In this document: piece after piece, positions 1-11,289 of the stretch | Layout: each line of letters begins with the position of its first letter | How positions within the stretch are numbered: position 1 is the first letter of the stretch | Translations under genes and position numbers: made by a program | Assembly (NCBI RefSeq): GCF_008728515.1 | Contig: NC_044981.1 | Location: forward strand, 10,052,895-10,116,894 | Length of the DNA: 64,000 nt | Direction: 5' to 3' | From: Papio anubis | Taxonomy: Eukaryota; Chordata; Mammalia; Primates; Cercopithecidae | The notes under the pieces: model-generated | Told to the model about the DNA's origin: nothing | Seen by the model: the letters and a program-made list of their open reading frames with translations, nothing else | Databases searched by the model: none

Positions 1-769
1 ACTCAGTGCCATTCCGCTATTAAAATTGATATGAAAAGTAAACTGGGAAGGAACTGGTCTGAAAAACTAGCTGAAAAGAAAGCTGTTAGCCACCCAGACC
101 TGGTCCCAGCCACAAGGATCTGATATTTGGAACATAAAGCTATAGTGTGGCCTTAACTCTGAGATATTCAAATAGGTGAGAAAAAAGGTAAATAATTTTA
201 GCACAAATTTGTCATCATTTTTAAGACCCAGACTACCAGATTCTATAATAGAAAACTAAGAAGATAAGATAAAACATCTAAATACATGTTCTGCCTAAAA
301 TTACTTTTGAGGTTTTGTTTGTTGTGTCATTAAATTCTGCCCAAAACTTGTGAACAATTTTTTTATTGTCTTGACACCGTCCCCCAACCATTTCCGTTTA
401 TTTATTTTTCTAAGATTTTATTTCCAACCAAAATAGACTAGCCAGGGTAACGCCACAGCCCCAAATAACATCTAATTGGGATAAATGAGAGGTACTTCAG
501 TTGTTCAGGCAGTATCCTTGATAACTCAAAAGACAATGTTTATCTAATTTAAGCATAAACAAACAAAATTTTTAAATATTATAAGCCTGAGGACAAAACT
601 AAACTGAGAAGTAGAGGGGGTTGGTTCATTTAAATACCCAGTACTACATGGAGAATCTAGTCCCAGTGGTGAACACCTTGGTACAGCTTCACCACTAAAG
701 ACATACTTTAAAAAAAATAAAAAATAAAAATCCCATCTATTGTAGGAAACAACAAAGGCAACAAAATCC
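1..769. other. No recognised gene or repeat
   Basis: AT-rich unique-looking sequence. I see no open frame of note, no splice-site pair and no repeat I recognise. It ends in the short direct repeat CAACAAAATC that borders the following Alu. Confidence 0.5.
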
Positions 770-1069
770 TTTTTTTTTTTTTTTTTTTTTTGAGATGGAG
801 TCTCACTCTGTCACCCAGGCTGGAGTGCAGTGGCGTGATCTTGGCTAACTGCAACCTCTGCTTCCTGGGTTCAAGCAATTCTCTGCCTCAACCTCCTGAG
901 TAGCTGGGATTACAGGCACCCACCACCATACCCGGCTAATTTTTGTATGTTTAGTAGAAACGGGGTTTCACCTTATTGGCCAGGCTAGTCTCGAGCTCCT
1001 GACCTCGTGATCTACCCACCTCAGCCTCCCAAAGTGCTGGGATTACAAGCTTGAGCCACCACACCCAGA
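770..1069 (-). mobile_element. Alu SINE (AluS-like)
   Basis: A complete Alu in reverse orientation: a T-rich tail at the left, then the reverse complement of both Alu arms ending near CCACACCCAGA. Direct repeats of CAACAAAATC at about 759-768 and 1070-1079 are the target-site duplication. The many CpG and point changes suggest an S-age element. Confidence 0.93.
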
Positions 1070-1156
1070 CAACAAAATCTTGTTCTAAGAAATATCAAAC
1101 AGGGATTAGGTGGGTTTATTTTCTTGCACACTGAAAATCCCCTATTTAAGACGCTA

Positions 1157-1529
1157 TGCCATGGTTTGAATATGTCCTCCCAAATTCATGTGTTGGAAAC
1201 TTAGTCTGCAATGTAACAATGTTGAGAGGTAGGACCTTTAAGAGGTGATTGGGTTAAAGTTATTATTGCTGGAGTAGATTAGTTACTGTGGGAATGGGTT
1301 TCTGATAAAAGAGTGAGTTCAGCTCCCTTCCTTTTTCTCTCTCTCTCTCCCTCCCTCTCTCTTACCCTCTGTCTTCCATCATGAGATGGCACAGCAAAAA
1401 GGCCCTCACCATATACAATCTCATCAGCCTGGGACTTTCCACCTCCAGAAGTATAAAAACTAAATCTGTTTTTCATAAATTATCAAGTCTTAGACGATCT
1501 GTTATAGCAGCACAAAATGGATTAAGACA
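1157..1529 (+). mobile_element. MaLR LTR (MLT1/MST group)
   Basis: Solo LTR-like unit in forward orientation. It opens with a TGCCATGGTTTGAATATGTC-type MaLR start, has a central CT-rich stretch with CTCTCTCTCTCTC, and closes with the typical TTATAGCAGCACAAAATGG ATTAAGACA end. MaLR elements are non-autonomous ERVL-related retrotransposons. No clear target duplication remains. The subfamily is uncertain. Confidence 0.75.
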
Positions 1530-2078
1530 TCCTCCAACATCTAAAGGACAACTTCCGCAGTACCCACAAGAGAAACCCCATTCAAGGAGCTCTAGAAAAG
1601 ACCAGCGTTATGCAACTTCATTCTTAGGAAGCTGAGTGATTCTAGAGATGATCTCCTCTCAAAAAGAATCAAGTTATAAAGAAACTCTGGCCAATGCCAA
1701 ACTAATTTGATGTTGTTTACACAGCATGAGAACTTTGGCCATGCTCTCATCATGGACATGCCTAAGGTTTACGTAAGAGACTAGATCTCTGCCTGTATTA
1801 TTTGGGCTCTTCGCCGCCACTGGAGCAGTGGACTTTCTACCTCTTTAGAGCACCTGTACTAAATGCTGCTATAAGGGGATGTGGCAGTGCTTTAAAAGGG
1901 AGATTTCCAGAATGGCAGCAGGAACAACAAACAAATAAAAAATATGGTATCACAGAAAGAGCACTGGACTAATTGCTATTACTTCAAATGTTTTCTGTCG
2001 AGGAGGAATAGATCAAAAAATGGAAATGGGAGTTTTTGCCCATTTCCAAACGCGTATTGGTCCATTGGTGAAATAGAC
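1530..2078. other. No recognised gene or repeat
   Basis: Unique-looking sequence between the MaLR LTR and the L1 scrap. Short open frames here have no recognisable protein features. The last bases form the left copy of the target duplication AAAAAGCTTGGAGA. Confidence 0.45.
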
Positions 2079-2092
2079 AAAAAGCTTGGAGA

Positions 2093-2248
2093 GGGGGGAG
2101 GGGGGAGGGATTGCATTGGGAGTTATACCTGATGTAAATGATGAGTTGATGGGTGCTGATGAGTTGATGGGTGCAGCACAGCAACATGGCACAAGTATAC
2201 ATATGTAACAAACCTGTACATTATGCACATGTACCCTAGAACTTAAAG

Positions 2249-2278
<30 letters not shown>
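2093..2278 (+). mobile_element. 5'-truncated L1 (3' UTR end only)
   Basis: The last roughly 185 bases of an L1PA-type element: G-rich 3' UTR start, the conserved CATGGCAC and CATGTACCCTAGAACTTAAAG blocks, and an A-rich tail drifted into (TAA)n at about 2250-2278. Perfect 14-bp target duplications AAAAAGCTTGGAGA lie at 2079-2092 and 2279-2292, so this is a discrete target-primed insertion. An 18-bp internal tandem duplication occurs at 2140-2175. Confidence 0.9.
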
Positions 2279-2283
<5 letters not shown>

Positions 2284-2539
2284 GCTTGGAGAAGCCTCTG
2301 CCCTAGAGAATGGTAGCTAAACCTATTAAAAGCAAGGAAATTTCTAAATTACTTTTTACAAAATTAACCCTTAATACCTTAGAAGAATTATTTAAGTTCA
2401 CAACAGGGCTCTACAAAAATCAGTCTGAATACCTTGCAAGAACTCTCATTTATATCTTAACGTAACTACTGATGTCCCAGTCTCTAAGACATTCACTATT
2501 TAAATTATCTGTTATCTATTAAAGGGTGGGTAATTAAAA

Positions 2540-2770
2540 CAGCTCTCACTTATTATGTGCCAGACATGGTTCTATGCCTTTTATGTGTATTAAATCATAT
2601 AACCCTCACACACTTTTATGAGAACATGGCTCTGTTATCTCCTCTTACAGATGAGGCAACTGAGGCATTAAAAGGCTGAGTAATTTGCTTATGTTTATAG
2701 AGCTACTAAGTAGCAGAACTGGGGTTTGAATTTAGATGATCCAATTTCAAAGCCATGATTTTACCTACTC
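2540..2770 (+). mobile_element. MIR SINE
   Basis: Follows the MIR consensus order: a TATGTGCCAGACATGG-like start, a TCATATAACCCTCA block, TTACAGATGAGGCAACTGAGG, then a degraded ACACAGCTAGTAAG-like segment. MIRs are ancient mammalian tRNA-derived SINEs. The high divergence fits that age. Confidence 0.8.
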
Positions 2771-2855
2771 CAAGGAAAAGGTCTGGAAAATACAGAAATA
2801 GTCTCACAAGATGCTGAGGAACTGACTTCTTTTCTTGTGTAAAAAATATAATTCT

Positions 2856-3149
2856 GGCCGGGCACAGTGGCTCAAGCCTGTAATCCCAGCACTTTGGGAG
2901 GCTGAGACGGGCGAATCACGAGGTCAGGAGATCGAGACCATCCTGGCTAACACGGTGAAACCCCATCTCTACTAAAAAATACAAAAAACTAGACAGGCGA
3001 GGTGGTGGGTGCCTGTAGTCCCAGCTGCTCGGGAGGCTGAGGCAGGAGAATGGCATAAACCTGGGAGGCGGAGCTTGCAGTGAGCCGAGATCGCACCACT
3101 GCACTTTGGCCTGGGCGACAGAGCGAGACTCCATCTCAAAAAAAAAACA
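2856..3149 (+). mobile_element. Alu SINE (AluY, monkey-type variants)
   Basis: Full-length forward Alu with an A-rich tail, bounded by short TAATTCT direct repeats. It has CTCAAGCCTG, GAGACGGGCG and GGCGAGGTGG, variants I associate with cercopithecid AluY lineages rather than human AluY, together with later point changes. Confidence 0.92.
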
Positions 3150-3174
3150 ATTTTAATTCTGTTTTTCTTAATAG

Positions 3175-3450
3175 CAGTAGTATAGTGCTTATGTGTGCAA
3201 ATTCTACTGTCAGACTGCCTATGTCATAAATTCCCAGTTCTGCCACTTACCAGCTCCATGACCTGGCCATGATAAACTCTGTGATCTGGGTATGTTACCT
3301 AATTGTTATATGCCTCAGTTTCTTCATCTGTGAAACAGGGATAATGGTGATAATAGTACCTCTCACAGGGCATCATTGTGAGGGTCAAATAAGTTAATAT
3401 ACACAAAGCACTTAGATACAGTAAGTACTAGATAAGCATAGACTACTTTA
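3175..3450 (+). mobile_element. MIR SINE
   Basis: Near-complete MIR: AGACTGCCT, the CTGCCACTTACCAGCT block, GCCTCAGTTTCTTCATCTGTG, an ATAATAGTACCT block, GTGAGGGTCAAATAAGTTAAT, and the end AGCACTTAGATACAGTAAGTA. The order and spacing match the consensus well. Confidence 0.85.
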
Positions 3451-3533
3451 TGCAAGAATTATGTAATAAAGTATTCATCCAGAATGCTTTCAAGAATAAT
3501 TAATACATAATAAGCATTCCTTTCAATGATACC

Positions 3534-4172
3534 TGTCTTAGTCTGTTTCCTGATGCTATAACAGAATACCACAGACTAAGTAATTTATAAAGAAGTTTAT
3601 TTGGCTCACACTTCTGGAGGTTGGGAAGTCCAAGAGCATGCTGTCAGCACCTGGCAAGGGTCATCTCACAGTGGAAAGCAAAAAGGCAAGTGAGCAAGCA
3701 AGACAGAGAGGACATCAGACCACATTCATCCTTCTATCAGGAGCCACTCACACAGTAATGGGCCCTCATGACCTAATTGCCTCTTAAAGGCCCCACCTCC
3801 CAGGACTATTACATTAGCAGTTAACTGTTTTGTTTTGTTTTTTTTTTTTGAGATGAGGTCTAACTCTGTTGCCCAGGCTGGAGTGCAGTGGCGTGATCTC
3901 GGCTCACTGCAACTTCTGCCTCCTGGGTTCAAGCAATTCTCCTGCCTCAGCCTCCCAAGCAGTTGGGACTACAGGTGCGTGCCCAGCTAATTTTTGTATT
4001 TTTAGTAGAGATGGGGTTTCACCATGTTGGCCAGGCTGGTCTCAAACTCCTGACCTCGTGATTCACCCGCCTCAGCCTCCCAAAGTGTTGGGATTACAGG
4101 CATGAGCCACCGTGCCAGGCCTGGCAATTAATTTTTAACACGAGCTTCATCAGGGACATTTAAACCATGACA
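3534..4172 (-). mobile_element. MaLR LTR split by an Alu
   Basis: A reverse-orientation MaLR LTR opening with TGTCTTAGTCTGTTTCCTGATG and AATTTATAAAGAAGTTTATTTGG, and ending in the degraded ...TTTAAACCATGACA side. An Alu occupies about 3836-4121 within it, so the LTR is older than that Alu. Probably of the MST/MLT1 group. Confidence 0.72.
3836..4121 (-). mobile_element. Alu SINE (AluS-like) inside the MaLR LTR
   Basis: Reverse Alu with a T-rich tail at the left. Flanking GCAGTTAAC and GCAATTAAT are probably a diverged target duplication. A short deletion removes part of the right-arm start (GTGCGTGCCCAGC). Confidence 0.92.
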
Positions 4173-6790
4173 GCCTATTTCCTCTATTTGCAAAACTCAC
4201 TAATACAGGTGCTAAGCCAGGATGCTAAGTCCCTCTTGCCATAAAACCCACATCGATTCCATGGTGATGGCAGAGGCCATGAACACTGCTAGTGAGCAGG
4301 GGGCAAGTAAACACGAAAGGATGGACCCCCTGGCATTCCTGCTGCAAATCAGAGAGAGCAAGAGGCAGACCAGCGCCATGGCAGAGCAAGTGTCAGGAAT
4401 TGATTTCAAATCAGGTTCTTAAGGATAATGTAGAGGATAATTATGATCATTATTGTTATTGTCATTATACCTTGCAATTACCTTGGCTTAATTAATTCAA
4501 ACTTGTGAAGTGCTTTGAGATCCTCAGATGAAAGGTGCCATGTTACTCTGAAGTGTCATTATTCTTCTACTGCCCTTTCATCCAAGGTGATTATAGCTCT
4601 TCGCAAGCATTAATTAATCCTCATAACAGCCCCAGAAAGCAGATAAGCATAGGAGTCATCCACACTGGGGCCAAGAGAGACGTTTATCCAAGGAGTTTAG
4701 CGGTAGCTATTGTGTAGTTAGCTTGGCTGTTGGGAGGCCCCCAAATCACAGGGCTTTGTGACTGGAGCATCAGCAATTTGTACAAGCCTCCAGTTTAGCA
4801 CGAGTTCAATGAGGAGCGATATCTGTAAAACCCACATTTAAAAAAATTATTATTCAGTTTATATCCAGAGAGATATCCTCAAAGGCTTAGTCATTGGGTA
4901 GGGGTGGAGAAAAATAGAACTGACATTTATGATTTTTCAATGACCTGGCAACTTTGTAATCAAACAAAACATTTCCCATGTTCTATAGAAAAGTATTGGC
5001 CCAAGGTCACAATACTATGGAGCTTAAGCTATTATAGGAATTGCCTTTAGTTCAAAATCACAGATAGACTTTGACTTTCGCTAAGATCTGTGAATTGTGG
5101 TCTTTTTCACTGCTGTTTATGCTGCTACTGTGGGATGAAGGGTCCTATTGTGAGATAGGAATTTTGTAGACATAAGTTAGTGCCCTTTTCACAGAAAGGG
5201 AAAATCTCCTCTTTGAGGAGACTTCTCTCAATGGCTTACAATCTGCTTTTGGCGCAAATATTCTATGAGCAAAAGATTTGTTTAAAACAGCTTGGATATC
5301 CTGCTGACTCCCAGGGAACAGAGAGTAGTGTGACAAAGGGACTTGAGGACTGGCGAAGATGCTTGTTTTCTTTTAGTATTGAAGCTTTGGAATTCTTGCT
5401 CCATTTATTTAGAAATGGATGTGAATGTATAAAGTCCTAATTACATCAGATCTTAGGACTACAGCGGAAAACAAGGTAACCCATCCCTTAATGATCAGGA
5501 GTATGCCGGTCCTCTTGGTAGGGTGTAGCAGCAAGCTGGGTGCAGCGCTGGTGAGGATGAGATAGACAGTGCTTGCCTCATCCACTTGGTGCTGGACTGC
5601 AGTTACCCGGCACTGCAAACACTGTTATTGCACAGCCACAAATACTGATGATGATTGTTTTTTACCATTACTATTGCTATTGCTGTTATTATCAAATACA
5701 ATAAAGTTATAATTACTACTTGACATTCACTAAGGCTTGCAAAGCACAACCTCAAAACAGACTCCACCAAAGGTTTATATAATAATTTAGATAGGTAGAA
5801 AATAAAACTCCATGTACGAAACGCAATTGGAATGGACAGAATGTGTGGGGGTTTTTTTCACTACAGACTGCTTTTCCAAAGAGTATACAAAATTACTGTC
5901 TGAGATGCGTATGTAAGCCAAGGGTTTGCTTTCTCTGCCAGTAGAAGGAAATCCCTTGAGATACTGCTCCACTGCACTTCCCAGAACGTCTTAACACCCA
6001 GTAAGCGCTCTCAGGAAGAGTCTGTTTCTCTCTACGCAGAACTGCATTAACACAGGTGACATAGTTAGCATATTTTGTTTAGGGTTGAAATGTCACTATT
6101 GTGAGGGTCATAAATACATGTATGTATTTTTAAAGTGTATTCCAACAGTTAAGTTCATGCTATATGATTGAGATTGAATCTTTCAAATACTGCTTCACTG
6201 ATTTCCACTAAGTATCATGAATTGTCATCATTCTAATACTCAAGCATCATCCCACAAAAGAGCTGATACCCCATCAGCCATTATGATCATCACAAAATGT
6301 GCAGACATTCTAAAACAATTGCTGCGCTGATAGGACTGGCTTGTGGCGCACACTCAACACACAGTACAGCCTCTATTCCAATCACAGTTCAAAAAAAGAC
6401 TGAAAATCTCTCCCCAGTGTCAATAGCAAATACTCTCTGGACATGTGTTTAAGGAGAATCTTTTGAGTATATACTACCAAAGGCAACAGTGTATACGGAT
6501 CCAGGTAATTTTAAATAATGTTAAACTTACTGAGAAACAAGAAAAAGTCCATTCCTAAACCAACTTTCACCTGTAAAAAATGTTCCACTACTTTAATTAA
6601 TGATTTTAAAAACAGTTCATCAAAGTCACTTAGATCTGTTCAGTATGAAATACCATGCCTGTCTGTCAACTTTCTGATATGCGAAACATAATTGCACCAT
6701 TAATAGCAACTTAATTTGTTCAGTCTATTAGTCCAGGAATATACTGGATAGATTACCAGCATCTAGCTCACCTTTTCCCAAGCAAAACCA
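4173..6790. other. Repeat-poor stretch without a recognised gene
   Basis: About 2.6 kb of mostly unique sequence. Short open frames at 4222-4422 and 5180-5440 resemble no protein I know and show no splice or start context. Small AT-rich simple patches occur near 4440 and 5650. Ancient fragments may be hidden but none could be named. Confidence 0.45.
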
Positions 6791-7110
6791 GGTTAGAACA
6801 TTGTGCCTGTAATTCGCCAGTTGTCTGTCCCTCCAGATCCATGCCCCATCCTTCTATTTTCTGTGAGGTTCATTTCTATGGACCACATTGCGCAGATTCC
6901 CTTGTCCTCTGGCTGCTGGGTGAGTTTGGCCAAGGGAGGCACCAGCAGGATCTTAGAAGGAAGAAGGAGAGGATATGTCCCAGTTCTTCCCTTAAGGCCA
7001 GAGTTTTGCCAGTGGTGCCTTCCTCTGACCAAGAGAGCCCTGGGTCTTGGATTCTCCAACAACCATTCCCTTACACTTGCTCTTTCCTGTCAGAGCTCCT
7101 TGGTCTAGAT
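6790..7110 (+). repeat. Possible ancient interspersed repeat, family not named
   Basis: The string TTTGGCCAAGGGAGGCACCA followed by GAAGGAAGAAGGAG and a CT-rich stretch resembles a common mammalian interspersed repeat that I remember but cannot name. Two overlapping forward open frames (6803-7108 and 6841-7113) and one reverse frame run through it, but none has the character of a real gene. Confidence 0.35.
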
Positions 7111-7631
7111 TGAGTAGGTCTCTTTTCTTTTACACAGAAAATGCCCTGAGACCCTGATGAAAATAGAGGTTTATGTGATACTCTAAAGCTTTAAAAAACC
7201 AAAGTGAATATTGTATTTCCTGCTGGGTTTTTTCCTCATGACCAAACAGGGAAGCCAAACAGAACTAACACATGTGCTCAGTACCATAAAATGCCTGCAT
7301 AACACAGAATTTCAAGGATGATGGCCTATGAATTTGTCCTTCCATGTGGATTATATAGGCAACTGCCTACCCTGTGTGATGTTTGGAGAAAATGATGGGT
7401 CTTGGGCCACACACACACACAAAAACCCTGCCCTAAAGTTTAATGCTTCTAAACCCATAGATTCATCCCTTGTGTTTAATGATTTGTCCAATAAGAATCG
7501 TCCAGGGGTAAGGGAGGCTTAATTCTTTAAATGTCAGTAGTCATTTACACCTTAGTAAGATTAAAGGACGCAAGAAAAGTTTTTGATGAGAACAAAAGAA
7601 AGACAATATGAGGGTTCCTAAGGAAAGGGGA
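7111..7631. other. No recognised gene or repeat
   Basis: Unique-looking sequence with one short (AC)n run at about 7410-7424. No supported gene. Confidence 0.4.
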
Positions 7632-7895
7632 GGTTGGGCGAGGTGGCTCATGCCTGTAAGTTCGAGACCAGCCTGACCAACATGTTGAAACCCCATCTCT
7701 ACTAAAAATACAAAAATTAGCAGGGCCTGGTGGCGGGAGCCTGTAATCCCAGCTACTCAGGAGGCTGAGGCGGGAGCATCATTTGAACCTGGGAAGCGGA
7801 CTGGAGTGAGCCGAGATTGCGCCACTGCACTCCAGCCCGGGTGACAGAGGGAAACTCCGTCTCAAGAAAAAAAAAAAAGAAAGAAAGAAAGAGTA
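7632..7895 (+). mobile_element. Alu SINE with left-arm deletion
   Basis: Forward Alu whose left arm jumps from CTCATGCCTGTAA directly to GTTCGAGACCAGCCTGACC, so about 50 bases of the left monomer are missing. The tail has drifted to AAAGAAAGAAAGAAAG. Confidence 0.9.
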
Positions 7896-8589
7896 AATGA
7901 AGACAGCACAAAGTAAGAAAACAAGGAAGATTCGGAGCTGACCTCATACCTCGCTGCATTTCCTCAAACCAGACCCAGAGTTACGGATAAAAAGCAAAGA
8001 TGAGCAGAACTTTCACTGTGTTCCTTCTTGCCGCCTATCACCTACACGTGATAGGCCTTATCAATCAAACTCCCATTTGGTAGAATGGAGCTTCCCTCTG
8101 CTCCCATGACTCACTCTTCCTACCAGAGCTCATCTGACACCTTTGTTTCTGAGTGTTTAGGAAGGCCCTTGTTTCTGAGTATGAAAGACAGCAAGTCCCA
8201 TGGGACAGTTAGGATTCATGCTCCAGAACCCAGGATGAACGCTGTGCCTATTTTAAAAGACAATTACAATACACATAGTGTTCAAGTCAGTCATCCCAGT
8301 GTTTTATTTATTGTATGTGGAAGCAGATGGTCTTCAAAGTGTTTAAACACATTTGAACATGCAAGATCCATTATTTATTGCATGAGATAGTGAGTAGAGG
8401 CAGAGCGTGGGGCCATTAGCAGGTACAGAAGGCTGGGGACGCCAAAAGGCAGCTGGCTTCCATGCAGCCCAGGAGAAAACTACCCTCTTGTCACATTCGT
8501 TTTCCAGTCCCAGAGCTGTTGGCCAAAAGCGCACCTCCAGCCCGACCAGAAACACTATCTATGTTGCTGTGTGTGTGGAAATGAATGTC
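7896..8589. other. No recognised gene or repeat
   Basis: Unique-looking sequence between an Alu and the microsatellite. The open frame that starts at 8407 runs into the repeat and is not credible as a gene. Confidence 0.4.
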
Positions 8590-8633
8590 TCTTTTTTTTT
8601 TTTTTGCCAGAATGCGTGGACAAATATGCAAGT

Positions 8634-8641
8634 AGAAAGAA

Positions 8642-8685
<44 letters not shown>

Positions 8686-8833
8686 AAAGAAAAGAAAGAA
8701 AGAAAGAAAGAAGTAAAGGAAGGAAGGAAGGAAGGAAGGAAGGAAGGAAGGAAGGAAGGAAGGAAGGAAGGAAGGAAGGAAGGAAGGAAGGAAAGAGAGA
8801 GAGAAAGAAACAAAGAAAGGAAAGAAAGAAAGA
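8634..8833 (+). repeat. Compound (AAAG)n-(AAGG)n microsatellite
   Basis: About 200 bases of pure purine on the top strand: a block of AAAG units to about 8715, a block of AAGG units to about 8792, then mixed GA/AAAG units. A T13 run precedes it at about 8590. Translations in several frames give only Lys/Glu/Arg/Gly or Phe/Leu/Ser repeats. Confidence 0.97.
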
Positions 8834-9339
8834 CGGGTGTAACTTACAAAAAAGCTTACTGGATTTAGAATGCCAAGGTCTAGAGAGTGGAAAGTGATTG
8901 ACTTGGAAATCAAATGAAACGGAAAAAAAAAAAAAAAAACATTCTTAAAAATGGAGTGAAGGCCCCACCCCCTCGCCTTCTGCTCCTTTCCTGATCTCCT
9001 CTCCTTTATTATTGATACCTCTCTTTTTGATCTCTGCACTCCTTTGTTTTGGCTTCCCAGGTGCCTAGGGAAAATGGCTAGCAGTGAGTTCTTCAGCTTC
9101 CCGGCTCGGGCTCCGCAGCCAGCCCCTCTGGCTCAGCCAGCTGGATCACACTGAATTAGTCAAGTACTTCATTATCTCCCCTCTCTGCACATTTTGCTCC
9201 AGGTAATAAATACCCAAACAAGAGAGCCTTCTGTTGCACTGTCTGTGAAGTTCCAGGGCCTGGGCCAATTCTGCAGATAGGCTCCGTGCCCTGGGAGGGC
9301 ACCACTTTTCATACCTCGCCTGCAGTGCCCCCCAATCTC
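8834..9339. other. Unique sequence upstream of the GC-rich patch
   Basis: Contains an A18 run near 8922-8939 and then ordinary unique sequence. From about 9060 the base composition rises toward the GC-rich patch. No gene is supported. Confidence 0.4.
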
Positions 9340-9480
9340 CGTTTAGTCACAGCGGTTCGCTAACCGCGGAGCTGCTGATAACGGGCCGGCTGGGGAGCCC
9401 GGGAGCCCTTGCGGAGGCGTGGGCTGGCTGGGGTGCGTAGGCCTGGCCCGGGGGGGGGCGCCCGGAGAGCCGGCCCAATT
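9340..9480. promoter_or_regulatory. Short GC/CpG-rich patch
   Basis: About 140 bases with many CpG dinucleotides (GGTTCGCTAACCGCGGAGC, ACGGGCCGGC, GGGCGCCCGGAGAGCCGGC) and a G9 run, in an otherwise AT-rich neighbourhood. It is too short for a classical CpG island, but its CpG retention contrasts with the surrounding DNA and could mark a small regulatory element. No transcript start is visible. Confidence 0.35.
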
Positions 9481-11246
9481 ATGATGTTGGGAGGGATGTC
9501 GTGATCCTCGGAGGTGGCTCTGGCTAACAGGCAGGGCCTGGGGGACCCGAGGCAAGGCTGTTCTCAACAATGGACAGGCAAAAATGCAGATCTCTAGGTT
9601 TGGTGGGCAAAGCCACAGGGAGGAATTTTTAAAACATAATCAAGTGGCCACCCTCGAAAAGTCAGGTCAGGCTAAATCATGATGTGAACCGTGTGGCCCT
9701 GTCGCCTTGCTAGTAGATGGCCCGAAATAAGAGGCTCCTTCAGCTTCGGAAGTAAGATCCAAATTGAGCCCTCCAAATGCAAACACATTTTCTCCCTCGA
9801 TTTTCCTCCGACTTCGGAGTTTTGTGAGGTTTTTTTTTTTTTCCTTCCTTCCTTCCCTGAGAACACCTTCAGCTCTACTCATTGAAGCAGTGAGGCAACC
9901 TCCAAGGCCTTCTTTCTGGTTGGTGACAGGCCAGGTACCTAAACTAGAGGGAGCAGAATCAATAGAATTGAGGTTCTTGACCTGCACAGTAAAGGACCTT
10001 TTAGGGTGACTGAGATTGCAATGTCACAGAATTGTAAATGCATGTAAGAAAATTTGACTAAAGAGACTAGCACTTTAAATATAACACTGTCTTCATGTCA
10101 ATTAAAGAGGGAGACTGACCTATAGGGAAAGTTCAAATTCAGGATTGATATGAACCAAGAGATTTTAAAGCAAGAGAAGCTTTTGTTACATCCCTGGTAC
10201 AAGTATTATGGGGAAGTCCACAGAGGAAGAAAGAATATATAGATTGACTCCCATTCATCAAAGCTAACTACTTTAATATCAAAGAATGGGGGAGAAAGGG
10301 AGCTCTCAGGCAAAAGAGGGGGCCCCCTTCTCCTTTACCCCCTGCTCCAAGTCATTAGGGGAAAAAATGGTAGAAAAGAAGCTTCTCGGGCCACCGAGGT
10401 CTAGACTGCAACATTTAGATAAAAATATCAATGGCAAAATACTGCTAAATTAATCCAACTTCTTTTGATTATTGATGTCCTACTGTTTTGTGCCTGAAAC
10501 AACATACAAGATGCATCAGTCATTTATAAATTATTCATTCAGTTATTTTGGCAGCAGTGTCTTTCCATTTATCAACTGATAAATGTACGGAAGATAAGAA
10601 GGGTAATTTTATAGCCTCTTGACATTTACCTTTGACATGATTTTCATATTTAATAAGGGAAAAACACTAATGAAATACGTTTGACAACACCGTAGGCATC
10701 CTAGATTAACACCAGCAAAAATAAGCCACAGGCACCTGATCTCCCAGCTTTGGCCAGGAGCTCCAGAAACTCACCAGCTCCCTTCAGTTTCCTGCTTGAC
10801 ACAGTCCCATCTGTGTCTGCAAACAGAAGTAGATATAATGAGAATTTTTGCTTTTGCTTCCTTGTTTGTTTGGTTCTGAATAGCTTTACTTTGTGACCTA
10901 AACAGAAAGAGGCATTGTTTTTATTTTTGGTTTTTGGCAGGGTGGTAGTCTAAACAGTTTTATTTTCTAAAATATATCTACCAGGTAAATTGGATAGGTC
11001 TATAGGGATAGCGTATGCCTGGTGATTTTGTTATTCATACCAAAGCAACTCACCTTGCACATTCATGCCAATTGTCCCTCTTGATTCTTGATAAAAGTTG
11101 CAATGGATAATCCCTTCACTATCCACCTCTCCACCATAATCAGGTCTTATTTCTGCCTTAGTCTCACCAACCTTCTCACCTGGCTTTGCATTCTGCTCCA
11201 CTTCTCTGACTAGTATTCTGTAACGGTGCCATTGACTCACACCCCA
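9481..11246. other. Repeat-poor stretch without a recognised gene
   Basis: About 1.8 kb with almost no recognisable repeats apart from a T13/CCTT simple patch at about 9829-9856. 10400-10720 is AT-rich with TAAT-type core motifs. No coding gene is supported. Confidence 0.4.
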
Positions 11247-11249
11247 CAA

Positions 11250-11289
11250 CACACACACACGCACGCGCGCGCGCGCACATACACACACA
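11250..11289 (+). repeat. (CA)n/(CG)n alternating microsatellite
   Basis: ACACACACACACGCACGCG continuing through a CG run and back to ACACACAC. It is strictly alternating purine-pyrimidine, including about seven consecutive CpG steps, a composition prone to Z-DNA and mutation. Confidence 0.95.

Noticed and set aside
3869..4105. Alu-derived open frames, here and at 15679-16023, 20691-21050, 37081-37521, 37562-37927, 56411-56692 and elsewhere
   Set aside because: These are the usual translations of Alu arms. None has evidence of exonisation in this sequence.
8407..9039. Long open frames on both strands (for example 153 and 182 codons)
   Set aside because: They are translations of the AAAG/AAGG microsatellite and give only Lys/Glu/Gly/Arg or Phe/Leu/Ser repeats.
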